DNA of 60,000 nucleotides. Origin: Lineus longissimus. Lineage: Eukaryota; Nemertea; Pilidiophora; Heteronemertea; Lineidae. Within the stretch, counting starts at the first letter, position 1, and every line of letters starts with the position of its first letter. The position numbers and the translations under genes were made by a program. Below the pieces are notes generated by a model. That model was not told where the DNA came from and searched no databases. It saw only the letters and a list, made by a program, of their open reading frames with translations. The stretch spans positions 21,672,646-21,732,645 of the forward strand of contig NC_088311.1 in the NCBI RefSeq assembly GCF_910592395.1, in the 5' to 3' direction. Below are positions 1 to 13,000 of this stretch, piece by piece.

Positions 1-1971
1 GAAACACTGCAGACATTTAGCAAAACAATACCAAGCCATAACCTTGTCGGTATGTGCCGTCAATTGTACAGTAGATACCATGTACCATCTAAGCTTCACA
101 GCTCAAAGAAATAGTGCATAAGAACCTATTAAGCCATTTAAATAAGCTTTTACACAGTTGTGACTATCAAATATCACTGAACACTTAAAAATAACCAGAA
201 ATTCAATTCAACACTTGAATAGCCAGGAAGAGTATTTGAAATTGTGGCGTAAACCTTTCCATTTTAAACAAAACCTTTTTTTGTCCAGGAAATATGTTGA
301 AGAGATGCAACAATTAAGCAATTCCATTTTCGAACAACACCGAAAGCCAACAATTTTGTTTATCACAGTTATCTTTGACATAAAAAATTTCGACTGTTTT
401 AGTCAAGAAACATTTTAGATGACACTTCATGGAGTACAGCAATAGACACTTTCACGATCCATCTTTCTTTCGTCTGTGATGGAACAGTGATTTGTTTCTT
501 TTGTGCTGATGGCATCGGCAATACTGGTGCATACTTGTTCTAAAGTATTTCACTAATCTAGGATACCGAAATAATATCAAATTAACATAATCGATCTCTG
601 TATCTTCAGAGCTGCTCAGACATTTTACTCCGTATGGATAAAGCAATTATAACTTTCCATACAAACATGTACCATGCATTACTTAATTTGTCAAACTTCT
701 AGATAATTTTTACAAAATGCTGCCACGCGCGGTACTATAATGGGAGTACAAGCTGATAGAAATGTGTCAACAATGCAGAGTAAGACCTTACTTCTGACAT
801 ACAAGGCTTCTTGAGCAGCAGTCAATCTAACTTGGGAACTAGTGGCTACCTACATGTACACCGACACCCCCCCGCCCTCCCCTGCCCTCCCCTGCCCTCC
901 CCGCCCTCCCCTGCCCTCCCCGCCCTCCCCTGCCCTCCCCTTGGCACAGTGCTATTCTTTTCCCAGCTTAGAATCAAATTTAGTTAACAATAATCATGTA
1001 CTGGTGCGTCTTGAAGCCTTCTGAGTGCGTCTGACAAAACTAGCTAGCCTATCTGAATTAAACATGTTAAAGTGTGGGCTACTACATTATCATATCATAA
1101 AACAAATTCATATTTCTAATATATCTACCTACTTCAACTGCTCATATGCTGCCATAAATCAAGTATTTGTATCATCTCGATCATTAATACATTCATATGT
1201 TTCTGTTCATGCAGAAACCTAACATACACCAAGCTTAGCCAACCCCGAGAATCAAAATCCAGAACTACGGGAATTATTTGCCAAATCCAGGTTCCGAGAC
1301 ATCTATTAATGAATTTTGAGGCGCAATGCCCACAGTTCAGAATTGTAATTCTCCAGGGTTGGAACAGTTCTTGAAATGCCCAAAAAACATTTTACTGTAA
1401 ACATTGAAATGTTCGCAAAACTAAAAATTGGCAAAATCGGTAGCTGACAAAATCTAATGGTTAGTGTATTAGAGATGAAATTTTAGCACTTTTTAGGTTT
1501 GCACTAGACGTACAATGCGTTTGCCAAAATAAAACGCTCACGAAAACTTCACGGTTTACAATATATATATACAAACGCTTGAATACTAGTATATACCTGA
1601 AATAAAATCTTTAAAATTGCGTCTTCAAAATCACCTTGAATTCTGGATATGTGACATCGCATTATAGACAAAAATCATTCCCATTTCTGAGACAAATGAA
1701 CAATAACGATATTCACTGACAACTAGGGTCGTTCTCAAAAGGTGAATCCTGGACGACACAAAATTTCTACACTTCTATGCATAACCATGAAAAGCATTTG
1801 AAAAATGTGTCTGATATAGCTCTTGAGGAGTACTATATAACAACCAGACCATTATTGTTAGTTTTGATTCCATCAGGTTTGTCATTATAAGAAACAAAAG
1901 GCTGCAAAATAAAACATTGGTACTGTAAAACCAGGAAAATTTGCGACCGTTTACTTCGCAGCTGAACCAAC
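1..1971. other. 3' flank / probable 3' UTR of gene A
   Basis: This is AT-rich sequence downstream of the gene A stop codon on the minus strand. It probably contains that gene's 3' UTR. I found no clear minus-strand AATAAA by eye, so the transcript end is undetermined and may lie outside the window. The short open frames here lack splice context or family motifs. The only structured feature is the C-rich minisatellite near 870-940. Confidence 0.4.
866..943. repeat. C-rich minisatellite (CCCGCCCTCCCCTGCCCTCC-type)
   Basis: Tandem alternation of the short units CCCTGCCCTC and CCCGCCCTC, nearly purine-free on the plus strand. It is a simple-sequence tract in the 3' flank of gene A. It gives a proline-rich open frame that is not a gene. 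Confidence 0.85.
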
Positions 1972-4035
1972 TCAGCAGACACCGGCATGCATGGCATTAT
2001 TTGTAACATAACCTGCCGAATTAACAACATTCTTTTCTTCTTCATCGTCACAAGAATCGCAAGAATCGTCAACAATACAGTGTACATCCTCCGGGTTGGT
2101 TTCAAGGTCTCCACTAGGTGGCTCTGAAGTACCCACAAGCACTGAACTATCCATGTACCCATTCGTTTGCGGACTCGACGGCAAATTTTGAGGAGTTATC
2201 TTCGTGGATTGGTCCGAAGATGACGGTGGAGGACTTTTTACTGGATCCTGAATATCAGGAGAATTCGGTCTGCTGAGTTCACTGTCAAGTGTCAAAGGCA
2301 AGGTAGCGCAAGATGGAGAATCACTGTTACATTTGCCAACCTCGGCGCTGCCAGGCTCATCGGCTGGTACTGATTGCACATAGTCTGAAACATTTGAATT
2401 TGAATTATTTGTGTTGAATGAATGCGCCGGCACAGGGATAAGTGCCGGAGGTTCTGAACAATTGGTAACGTAGCCATTTTGAGTTTTGTGATTCGGTAGT
2501 CCACCGTTACAGTTTGGCCTGGAATGCACTGTGTTTGGATTTGTTGATTCAGATTGATTTGGAACATATGATGAGTCGGCATTTTTTATGTAACCTGGAT
2601 TTGAAACGTCTTGTGCAGATGGCACCGCTGGATTCTGGAACTGTTCGGGCCTCTGCACGTATCCGCCATTCATTTGCATGCCCTGAAGAGATGACGGGAA
2701 TCCCCCACCAGAGTGATGCCCAGAGTCTGATAACGTCGCACTCGAGTCGTCCTCACTGTCGTATTCACCAGGAATACCCAAACAACCGTTAGGACGCCGC
2801 GGGAAGTTCACCGGCTCCTGACCCAACACAACAGGGTCGGGATGCTGAACGTACCCATTCACAGTGACAGGAGGCACCTGCGGATTTGTCAACCCGAAAT
2901 TACCAACCCCGTTTGTATTTTCATGATTCACAACCGGCCGAGGTGGTGAATCAGGTGCTTGTACATAGACGGGCGGACACACTGCCACTGCGGTTGGGTT
3001 TGGACCTCCTGGTCGAGTGAATTGTGGAAGAGGGCCAAAGCCATTGTCATTTGCATTATTCGGGCGCAGATTTAAAATAGGGAGCTCTGGACTACCTGAT
3101 ATATTTTCATTGGATCTTTGCGGGCTAACACTTGGACTGATTGTGCAATATCCGCCAGGTCCTTGCTCAATTGGTGTTAATGTCCGCGTTGGTGTGCTCC
3201 GCGGTGACGGGTCAAATCTTTGCACATAGCCCCCAGGGCCGAGAACTGGTTCATGATGTGAAACTTTCGCGTAGGAATCTTCGTCATCTGAATCATCCGA
3301 TGACGAAGACGAGGGTCCAAAATCATGATCAGGGAGTACGAATATTGGCGGCAAGGCAGATTTCTTGTCCTGTTCGTCCGCAGATTCCCCCGAAGATGAC
3401 TTGGGTTTAAAGTAACCCTCGTCATCGAGCTCACCAACAATGTTCGGCACAAGATACCCCTCGGAGTCTGTTTCCCCAGGACCGGAGGAAACACGCGGCT
3501 CATTCGTCGTTAGTTTACAATAATCCTCATCAGATTCTCCACCAGTGGCTCCATCTATATCACTCGCTGGTGAAGCACTTTTCTTGAAGTCACACTTATC
3601 TGCACCTTTAAACTTAACGGCACGTGTTTGGGGTTCCGGCCTCACTTCCCAGTTAGGCCTTGGTTCTGGCCTGGGTAGAATATGGGCCGGTGCAGTTTGA
3701 GGGCGGGAGTAAACCCTCGGCCCCGGCCGCTGATTGTTTACGACATAACGTCCCCGTCCATCTGTGATATCAACAAAGACTTCCCCATTTGGATCATTGT
3801 TTATGGTAGAATAATGATTATCCGGATAGTTCCCTCTCTTTCCATCCTCATCAGCTTCCGAGACGGGCTGCAGATCAGGTGGGTGAGAGATCGGATTCAA
3901 AGAGCGTGGAGATCCACCCAAGTAGATTTCATCAGAGTCGGACTCGCTAGGTAGGTACGTGACATCGGTCATGCCAGACTGGCCAGACCCTCCACTCTCG
4001 TGGCTCATCAAGCGTCGCGGATGTACGATCGCCCT
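1972..4035 (-). CDS. Gene A exon 15: long tyrosine-rich signalling tail
   Basis: The final 687-residue exon is low-complexity and rich in P, S, N, G and D. It has more than 20 tyrosines in short islands. Five are followed by V-Q (GGYVQRFDP, VYVQAPD, NGYVQHPDP, GGYVQRPEQ, DYVQSVP). Two fit Y-x-K-L/V (EDYCKL, DSYAKV). Others are EGYLVPN, EGYFKP, GGYCTI, NGYVTN, NGYMDS and AGYVTN. A DSGHHS degron-like motif lies at 2710-2727. An acidic C-terminus (DDSCDSCDDEEE) precedes AGYVTNNAMHAGVC and the stop. The tail is predicted to be disordered and to recruit SH2 proteins once phosphorylated. No YxxQ is present. Confidence 0.85.
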   Translation of the reverse strand, partial: RAIVHPRRLMSHESGGSGQSGMTDVTYLPSESDSDEIYLGGSPRSLNPISHPPDLQPVSEADEDGKRGNYPDNHYSTINNDPNGEVFVDITDGRGRYVVNNQRPGPRVYSRPQTAPAHILPRPEPRPNWEVRPEPQTRAVKFKGADKCDFKKSASPASDIDGATGGESDEDYCKLTTNEPRVSSGPGETDSEGYLVPNIVGELDDEGYFKPKSSSGESADEQDKKSALPPIFVLPDHDFGPSSSSSDDSDDEDSYAKVSHHEPVLGPGGYVQRFDPSPRSTPTRTLTPIEQGPGGYCTISPSVSPQRSNENISGSPELPILNLRPNNANDNGFGPLPQFTRPGGPNPTAVAVCPPVYVQAPDSPPRPVVNHENTNGVGNFGLTNPQVPPVTVNGYVQHPDPVVLGQEPVNFPRRPNGCLGIPGEYDSEDDSSATLSDSGHHSGGGFPSSLQGMQMNGGYVQRPEQFQNPAVPSAQDVSNPGYIKNADSSYVPNQSESTNPNTVHSRPNCNGGLPNHKTQNGYVTNCSEPPALIPVPAHSFNTNNSNSNVSDYVQSVPADEPGSAEVGKCNSDSPSCATLPLTLDSELSRPNSPDIQDPVKSPPPSSSDQSTKITPQNLPSSPQTNGYMDSSVLVGTSEPPSGDLETNPEDVHCIVDDSCDSCDDEEEKNVVNSAGYVTNNAMHAGVC

Positions 4036-7000
4036 CTGGAAAGATGGAAGAAGACAATCAGTCAGTTTTGCAATATGTCCAAAAAGTGAAAAACCGCTTC
4101 CACTTTCCTATCAGGGGAAATGACTGGTTTATCGAATGCAGCATCACCTCACCACATCCTATCACAAGACTCGAGTACCGATCATAAATGGCAACATTTG
4201 TCAGTTTCCTGGACTCCTTACCGGTTTTCCATTTGGTATCAATCGGTTGAGTTCTCTGCTGCTATGGTCACCATCGTTGCTGCTGCTCTCCGATTCTGAA
4301 CGCTCACAATGGGGCTTATCATCCCGAGTCATGTCAAAATATTCGTCAGACATACCATTTTCTTCCAGATACTGAAATAGAGTTGACCATATTAAAGAGA
4401 GACTCTATTTAAATTGTAATAATGTGAAGGGCTGATGCGGGGTATTAAGAACTTCATATCAAGTTCACTATCTGTCGCGAATGAAAAGGTATTCAAATAA
4501 ATCTGTAGGTTCTGAATTGGATGTCTACATACCTGTGCCTGTTTGACGGCTGGGGTTCTCAGAATCTTTAGCTGTTTATTCTTAGAAGTTACTCTCTTGT
4601 AATACCTGCAAAGACAACCGAATCGTCAAGAAAAAAAATTTTCGACGAAAGTTTAGAGTTTAACCTCCACAAAACAAAATTGACCGCAATAAACAATATG
4701 GGTATCAGATCATGTATCCAATCGTTATTTTAAGATTTATGGCAATTTTGGTGTTTTATCTTTGGTCCAATAATGGCAGAACTACAGTAAGACCTCTTTA
4801 TCACGGACACCCTTTGGGACAGACAAACGCTCTCCATAATTGAAAGGTTAAATTCAATGAAATGACCAATTCAGTCCCAAATGCAGTGTCCTCGATAGGG
4901 AGGGTGTCCTGATTAGAGAGGTGTGACATATCGGTCACATATACCTACCGATACAGTCCAAAGATCAACAGGAACAACAGTAACAAAATGACGAAGATGA
5001 TGCCAATTGCCCAAAGAGGAAATACAAAAGGCCGTGGAGGTTTCGTTTCCAGTTTGACTCCGGGCGTATGCTGGCAATAAGAACCATCTCGGCAGACGGC
5101 CGTCAGACTCATGTTGTAGAAGGTACTGTCCTGGAGGTTTGGGATAATGTAATCATACGTCACGCGCGGGGCAGAGATCTTCTCGGTTGTATTTACACCT
5201 GCAAAACATATATCATATGTAAGGCATAAGCGACAATCTCTTGCTAAAGTAGGCACTTTGGGACAAAGATAGATCATGGGTGATATGAATAAAGACTAGC
5301 AAATGCTTTTATCTAAAACTCCATGTACATTTACACTAGGCCTTTCTGTACAAAATTGAAGTAAAAGCATTTGCTAGTCTTTATTCATATCACCCATTGA
5401 GTCACTGGCATGGACTGATTGTATGACATATGTCTTCATAATGGATCCTCCGTAAAGAATTCACAGTATCACTTGCCCAACTTTGTCGGAAAAATTACAT
5501 TACCTCCATCTTTGAATTCCCCCTTGGCCGTCACCTCAAGGACAGTGACAATTATATACACAATCTGCCGGTGACCGGGTTTACATATCTGTGGCAGTAG
5601 GTCAACCTTCAAGCTATTATGTTCTTGGGCTAGTGGTTCGAACTGTAATGCCGGAATGACTGGTTTCTCTGAAGACAAGGAGGCGAAAGGATTTAATAAG
5701 AATGATAATAATAGCACCTTTCACTGTATTATCTGCTTTCTCAAAGTGCTTTACGATCGCAAACAATATTACCCAGCCTATCCAGTAACCTTTCTGGAGA
5801 ACCAAGGGCAGCTACAATCTAGTGCACACAAGGACATTTCAAGAAAGCTGAGATTTACGAAGTTGCGCCAGTCGTATATCAAACCTGGACATTCTCCTCC
5901 ACTGTTTTGCCACTGCTATCCAGATTTGATTAGTATCATTCACCAAAACTCCTTTGAGGTCTTTGAAACAACACCATGGCAGACGACAGAATGATATTTC
6001 CAGATTTTGTATCAGGTTATGCATGCACATGAATGAGTTCATTGGAGTTCTTATTCATGTGCATGTGTAAAACCGGATACAAAATCTGAAAATTTTGATC
6101 CAACTTCTGCCAAATGAGAAACTGATTCAAAGAACTAAAGGAGTATATCATACGGGGTGTTTCAAAATTCTAGACTTGACTTTTTACTTTTTACTTACCC
6201 CCGTCGACTTCATAAAGACATGTAAGGAATTGTTTCGACATGCCAGCGCTCTCTCCCGACTTTTCTGCTGCAACAGCGAACTCGTAACTCTGCAAACTTG
6301 ACCCGCTGTGCTCGATGCTTACTTCAGCCGAATTCTGGGTCCCGTTCAGAACGAACCAGTTTATCCCACCCTGGAAAAAGTTGATATTTTATGCAGCGGT
6401 CAATGTAACCCTGAACCCCCTCTATCTGGTGTCACAACAAATTGCGACTCGTCACAGCAAAACGAGACACATATCCCACAGAAGTTGAACCTAAGTGACA
6501 TCAGGAGATAATGGAAGAAATTTATGTACTGAGATTTCACAGCAGGCAAACAATAGTAAAATAAATAACCACTCCATCTCAACCTGTCAAGCTCATAGAG
6601 ACATGCACCTGGTTTTGCTGTGACGGGTCACAGTTTAGTCTCAAGTTTGAAATTTTCCGATTCAATTACAAATTTCAAATATTAAACAAACGGCATAGAC
6701 CTTTGAGCTAATTACCTCAGTAACATCCTGCAGCATATGTCTATAGTAAAGTACGAACGCGTCTGGTGCCTCGCCGTCGTAATTCCATTCGTACAATATG
6801 ACAGCTTTGTTGTTAGATTTGTTTTGGATCTCACCAACGAGATTCTCTGGTGCTTTGGACCCTACAAGAGAAATACAGGAAAACTCATAAACCATATCAA
6901 CTGCTATGTTCGCTGCAAGGAAACTCACACTTTGTACACTTGGTTGGCTGCCCTAACCAGGTAGAGAAATCTCAACTTTATGGCTCATTCAAAGGATTAT

Positions 7001-10000
7001 TAAAGTTACTTGCTAAAGGTCACAAGGGCCTGGTATTGAGCCCTCGGGAATAACCCCACTTCACCACCGTGCAATTTTCTTACCCGAGGTATATATAGGA
7101 ATGGTCATCCTACTTGTAGGAATGCGTGGTCCTCTCCCCACAGACGTTGTCCCAGCAATCACAACAGAGAAAGCCGTCGTCCGTGGCACATTATTCAGCT
7201 CACATTTCCTGTCTTTGTCATATGAACAAGCTCTCTCATACTCGTATCTCTTGACGCGCCCTGTTTGGTCATTCTTGAATGTCGCAAACATGCCACTGAT
7301 GACACCATGGGTGTTTTTTTCAGGGATATCCTGTAAAGTACAAACATCATCTGTTATTTTCACATTTGATGGATGTTTTTTTCGATGAAGTTTTTGGTCC
7401 ATTTAAGCATAAGCCTCCTGGCATGAGTGGTGGCACAGTGGAAGTGCATTCGACATGTGATCAGGAGGTCTAGGGTTCAAGCTCGGCCAGTAGAACCTCT
7501 CTATTAAGGACTCACTTGGGACTAACAAATGCTGTCCTTAATAGCAAGGTTTAGAGAGGTCAAAATGAATGAGGACAACCAATTTGGGACAAATACAAGT
7601 GTCCTTAATAGAGAGGTTTCTGCTAAAGGAGGTTCCAGGGTACTCTCAACTGGTCTGAAATGATCTACTAGCAGAGTTTGTGCACTCCTTTGTTGAATGG
7701 GGTCTTGATCAGGCTGGGGAATGAATGTGACACGCTTTGAGACTCCGCCACAGTATAGAGAGAAAAAAACTTACTTTGTAGTAAATAATCAGCGAGCGGC
7801 AATTGTCAGGACAGAGGTTGTTTTGATATGAGCTCGGACGTGTTTCGGGGTTGCGAGCTGGGACTGAAAAAATGAAGTTTAAATTCACTGTAAAGCGCAG
7901 GCCTTTAGAGGAATAACTTATAAATATCACTCGTGATGCTACAATTTTAACAAGAATCATTTCTGACTCATTTTATTTTTATACTTTACATCTAAACGAT
8001 ATTTGTGTGTGTTTTATTTATGATTTTCCGAACTCAGGATGCAAAATTACAATTCACAGTGGTGGCTTTGCTACACAAACTTACCATCAGGAAGTGTTCT
8101 TTTATAGCCTGTTGTGAAGTTACTCCAATATGGTCCCACTTCTGGCCGAACTTTCACCTTTACAGTATAATTTGCATATGGTATCAGTTCATGAAATTCA
8201 ACCGATTTCTCATCCCTTGTATCGTTTATCACAAATTTCATCTGAAAATAACAAGTAGAAAAAAAGGGTAAACATGTATCCTGGAGTGATTCTCAGTAAT
8301 ATTAATTGACTAGAATCTCATTCTCTGTTGAATGCTCTTGGTCTTGAGTTTATACGACCAATATTAGGCAAGTTATGGGCAACCATGGACACATAAGTCG
8401 ACTCCTGAATGTATCAACCGTCAGGAGGGTGAAACGTGTTCAAGGGTTCAAGAATTGATGCACACAAAAGTTATTCTCAAAGCACAAGCTGCAACTTATG
8501 TTGCAGGACAACTGCAATTTTTATTGCCACTACCTGCCATGAATGTTGAAACTTAGGCACAGGACCGCAATTTTTTACGCTCGTGGTAACCAGGTTGCAA
8601 TTTTTGTAGCAAATTTCGAACCGGGCTTGATCCCTGCCATTTTCGTTTTACAACACAAATTGCTAGAGTCCTGCAACGAATACTGCAGCCAGGCATTATT
8701 GATCCTTACCATTGGTTCTGTATCAAACTTCGACTGCAGGGATATGTTGTAAAATAGAGGAATAAGACCTTCCAAGTAAATGGGTCCACTGAAGGTGACT
8801 TTCATGGACCGACTGTCCAGGGCTCTCATCGTGACTTCATCTACAGGGTTAGGTAGGACTGCAAGACAAGAGAAATACTTAAGGCAAGGAATCGCACCCC
8901 AATATTGAGATCTTTCAATTGGATGAGGTTTACAGCAATGAACACATCAAATCAGTCGTGGGGTCCCTTAATAGATCGTTGCTCCTAAAAACTCATCAAA
9001 CCGTTCCTTTTTCCAGATTACCTGCGAATTCACAAGCAAAAAAAAAAAGTGCTTGAGCGATATCATGTACGAATATAATAGTCTTGCCATGTCCTGACAT
9101 TGTGCTCAAGATAAAAGGACAATGAATACTCACTTAAACTCCTGTTGGCGAAATCGACTATTAATGTCTCCTGAGTTTCACCAAAGTCGTTTTTTGCCGA
9201 TATGCTGATGTTCATTATTTCGAATCTGTTAAACGTATTGCTGCCTTCTTTGTTGTGCCAAGTACATGTACACTTGGTTTCATTGGGACAGCTCTTCCAT
9301 CCGCTGGAACAGAAATAACCCGATTGCGTAAGCTTGTGTGCGCTTGACGCATTTAAAACATTCCCTCAATGATGACGCTTACTGAAAGGCGCGGCGCATT
9401 ACCCTGTGATTTTATCCCACAACTCCATCATCATTTTGCTCGTTTTATTAGGATGACGCGTTTGAGAACATTCTGAATACAAACTTGTTGTTTTCATCGT
9501 CATTTTGTCCGTCCTGTGCACGCAGCTTAAGGGCCACAAATAGTTTAACAAACGACGAAAATGCAAAAAAAGTTCCGGGAAATTTAAGGGATTTAAAATC
9601 ATATTCAATCCATTGTCATGAAAAATTCGTGCATCACAGTAAACATCTCTCTTACCCTGATGTGCCCTCAATATATTCAAATTTCCACCCTGTATACTTG
9701 GAGTCATCCTCGCACCATCTGCAGACCGCACTATCCCAGTTTGGCATCACGCAATGCAAGTATTCTGCTCGCTGCAGTTCTGAAAAGGAAGGAGAGATGC
9801 TGGGCTGTCAGAGTGGCACAGTGGTTAGATTGATATTTGATATTTACATCACCCATGTCACATCTGAGGTCGTTAATGCTTATCTTCAAGTGAAAGAGGG
9901 CCGCTCCCTTCGACAATCTAACTTCCCTTTTGGGTGACAGTTTCCTCCTACACAACTTTACAAATTATATTTAACTTACTTCCGACCTTCACACTTAAAT

Positions 10001-13000
10001 AGGCGAGGAATTTCGTTTTGGGTGAATTCGAAGTATTCGCGTTAGTAATATAGCACATATAGGACTTGGATCCAGCATCCTTTGCCACATCTTCCCTGAA
10101 CTGCAAAGTTGTGGCGTTCAAAATCGTTGTTGGAACTTTCTTGTTGTCTTTTGTAATGTACATGTATGTTGAATTGCAAATGAAGCCGCTTGAACCCAAA
10201 TCTTTCACGAAATCGTGGTTGCAGTCAATCTGACAGGTTAAGACTAGTGGGTCGCCAAACAATACTTTCGGCCGATCAGCCTGGAAATCTGAAAGAACAA
10301 CAGATGAAATATCGTTAAGTTCATGTTTTTTCTTCTTTTGAAAAATGCCCTGGTGTAGTTTACGATGTCTTATTAATCTCTTCCACAGGATATCTCATCT
10401 TACCTATAGTTAGTATGTTTCATAATATTACAAGAAAAATGATCCAATAGTTTGGCATAAATAGCATTTCTCGAGAAGTATCTTTATATCCTTCCCATTA
10501 CTGTCCACTTAATTAGTTGCTGGCAATTAGCCAATATGTCATCAAATCCGATTTGAAATCATGATAATTTTAATTGGCTGTCTCATTAACTGAAGCATAA
10601 ATAAAGGCGTTTCGGAAAAGGGCCATCAGAAAGAGGCCTTTGTAAAAGTCTGGCATTGTTTTTATATTAGGTCATCATAACCAACAGGGCAAGGGCCAGT
10701 TTGTCATTTCCTCTGCCTTCTTATTTGGAGTACCCCAATATGACACTGAAGTAGGACTGGGCAGGGCACAATCGCTGATGTCAACTTTGCACAAACGTGA
10801 GTTTGGCCCGACTTAAATGATGTGACTATTATCGAATGTCTCTGCGACAGAAATTGTCTGCGGTAGGGGGCCTACATTTAACAAATATGTCCAAGTGAGT
10901 TGCTTCCGATTACTGATGCAAACCAGATCTTAACCAAATGCAAAATCTGGAAATTTCATTGCGGGTTCTGCCGATCTCGTCAAAGGAGTATTGCGTTACT
11001 AAACACCCGGCATAACATGAGCATTACAGGGCATGACTGAATCAAATGCTTAGACTACTGTATTAGAGTTAAATCTATAATTTTTGCCAGTTACTCCTAT
11101 TTAGAACTATGAAATGAGAACAGGAATTAGACAGATAGAAAAAACCACAACACTACTTATACTGGTGGTGGTGACCTATAAACAAGCCGATGTACATGTT
11201 TAAAATGTATGATGTGATGGATCAGACCTGCTGCGATTGTTCAAGCGGACGAGGCAGTATTTTGGGACCAATAAACTTCCGATCACATGTCAAATTGAGT
11301 GTTTGGTTACGTCACAGATTATGTCAGACACATAATGATCTTAGACGTCAAGCAATGCTCAATTTCTCACGTGGTCAAAAGCTTATTGGTCCTAGAAACG
11401 GGATCTTTTGAGCTTGCAATCGCTGTCGTCGACCTTGAACATGCTGAACAAAAGCAGCAAATCCCGTGTTGAAACGACAAAGACAAGGAACCCAACCATA
11501 TCACAGGTGATTGAAACCATTCTGGGGAACTGTTCCAGCAAAACCAGTCGCATGTCACTCTGAGCTTGGCAGGTTGAGATGGACTGTTTGTTTATTTCAC
11601 TATTGTCTGCCTTTTGTGAAATCGGACGACATCAATTTCTTCTATTATCTCCGGGTGTCATCCAGGCTCATCTTATGTGTGACATGCGACTGCTTTTGCT
11701 AGAACGGGTCACATAGTCTGTTTATACCTTGAGAGTACATGTCAGCGCAAGTGTAGGTTGGATGTCCCTCAACGGAGATGATAGCTTTTCTACATGATGA
11801 CCTTGTCAGCCTAGGCCTTCTACATGAGCCCAAGGTCGCCAGCACCGTGAGGCAGGAAATAAGTATGAAAGACCTGCGTGAGTTACCACTTGCCGCCATG
11901 CTTGAAAGTGAAAGTAGCATCCCAAACAGCACAATATGATCGTAAATGATAATCCAGAAATACGGAAGTTGTCAAACATCGTCCAAAATGGACGCCATGA
12001 TTACGAAATTTATCTCGACATATGCAATATACAGAGTTCTTGTAAACAATACAGTAAACACATGAGATAGGCCTGATTGCGAAGGCCTATTCACTGTCCT
12101 ACGACCTCAGCACTAATGACTGCTGATGGCTGGATCTGGCCTATTTTGTAGTCTAACTTCCTGGATGTCAAGGCACATAATTGTCATCATAAGACATGAC
12201 ACTGAAATTCTAATTAGACATGAAGCTCAACAGACTCCTCACTGCCACTATCCCTGCATCTGTTCGACAGATTTTGCCAAAACAAAGGTGGGAACCACTG
12301 AAAAAGTTCGAGAAGTCACGCGTGAAAATAGAACCAGGATAAGCTCTGCACTATCAAAACAGATGGAAAACATGTGAAGCCAGTTCATTGCCTAAACTCA
12401 TAACCATTCATAACTGGTCTCCTCATGTGCGAAATCAGCAAATGCTGGTCAATTTCCTCAGAATGATTTTGATATCCTGTAAAATAGGAAAACAATCCAA
12501 ATTTCCAATGAAGAAATCCACTGAGCTCTTGTCACTGTGCCGGTCAATGTCCAAGAGAGTGAACAGATTTTGCATAAAATGTTACTCATAACATAATCAG
12601 CAGTGTATATGTATAATGACTTTCTTTGGCCCAACACTGGCCATATCCTCCATGCCGATAACCCCAATATGTTGTATTTTCTTGTTATCTGAAGGTCAAG
12701 ACATTGAATAATCAGCCAACATGAGTAAGTACTATGGCACCTCTTGAGCCGACACCTCTCTTCGCAGGACACCCTAGTATCAGGGATACCGACTTTGGTC
12801 CCAAATCGGTTATCTTCATTAGATTTGACCATGGTAATCAGGACACCTCTCTAATAAGGATAAGATTTGTCAGTCTTGAGGGGGTCCTTCAAAGAGAGGT
12901 TCTATATTATACTGTTAAACCCAAATTATCAACAACTAGTTTCATTTCATAAGTTCAGGGATGCCAATGAAGGCAAAAAAGCCCGCAATTTCCTTGTTCC

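Noticed and set aside
9485-9937. 150-codon plus-strand open frame
   Set aside because: Antisense to gene A exon 3 and its introns; no family features.
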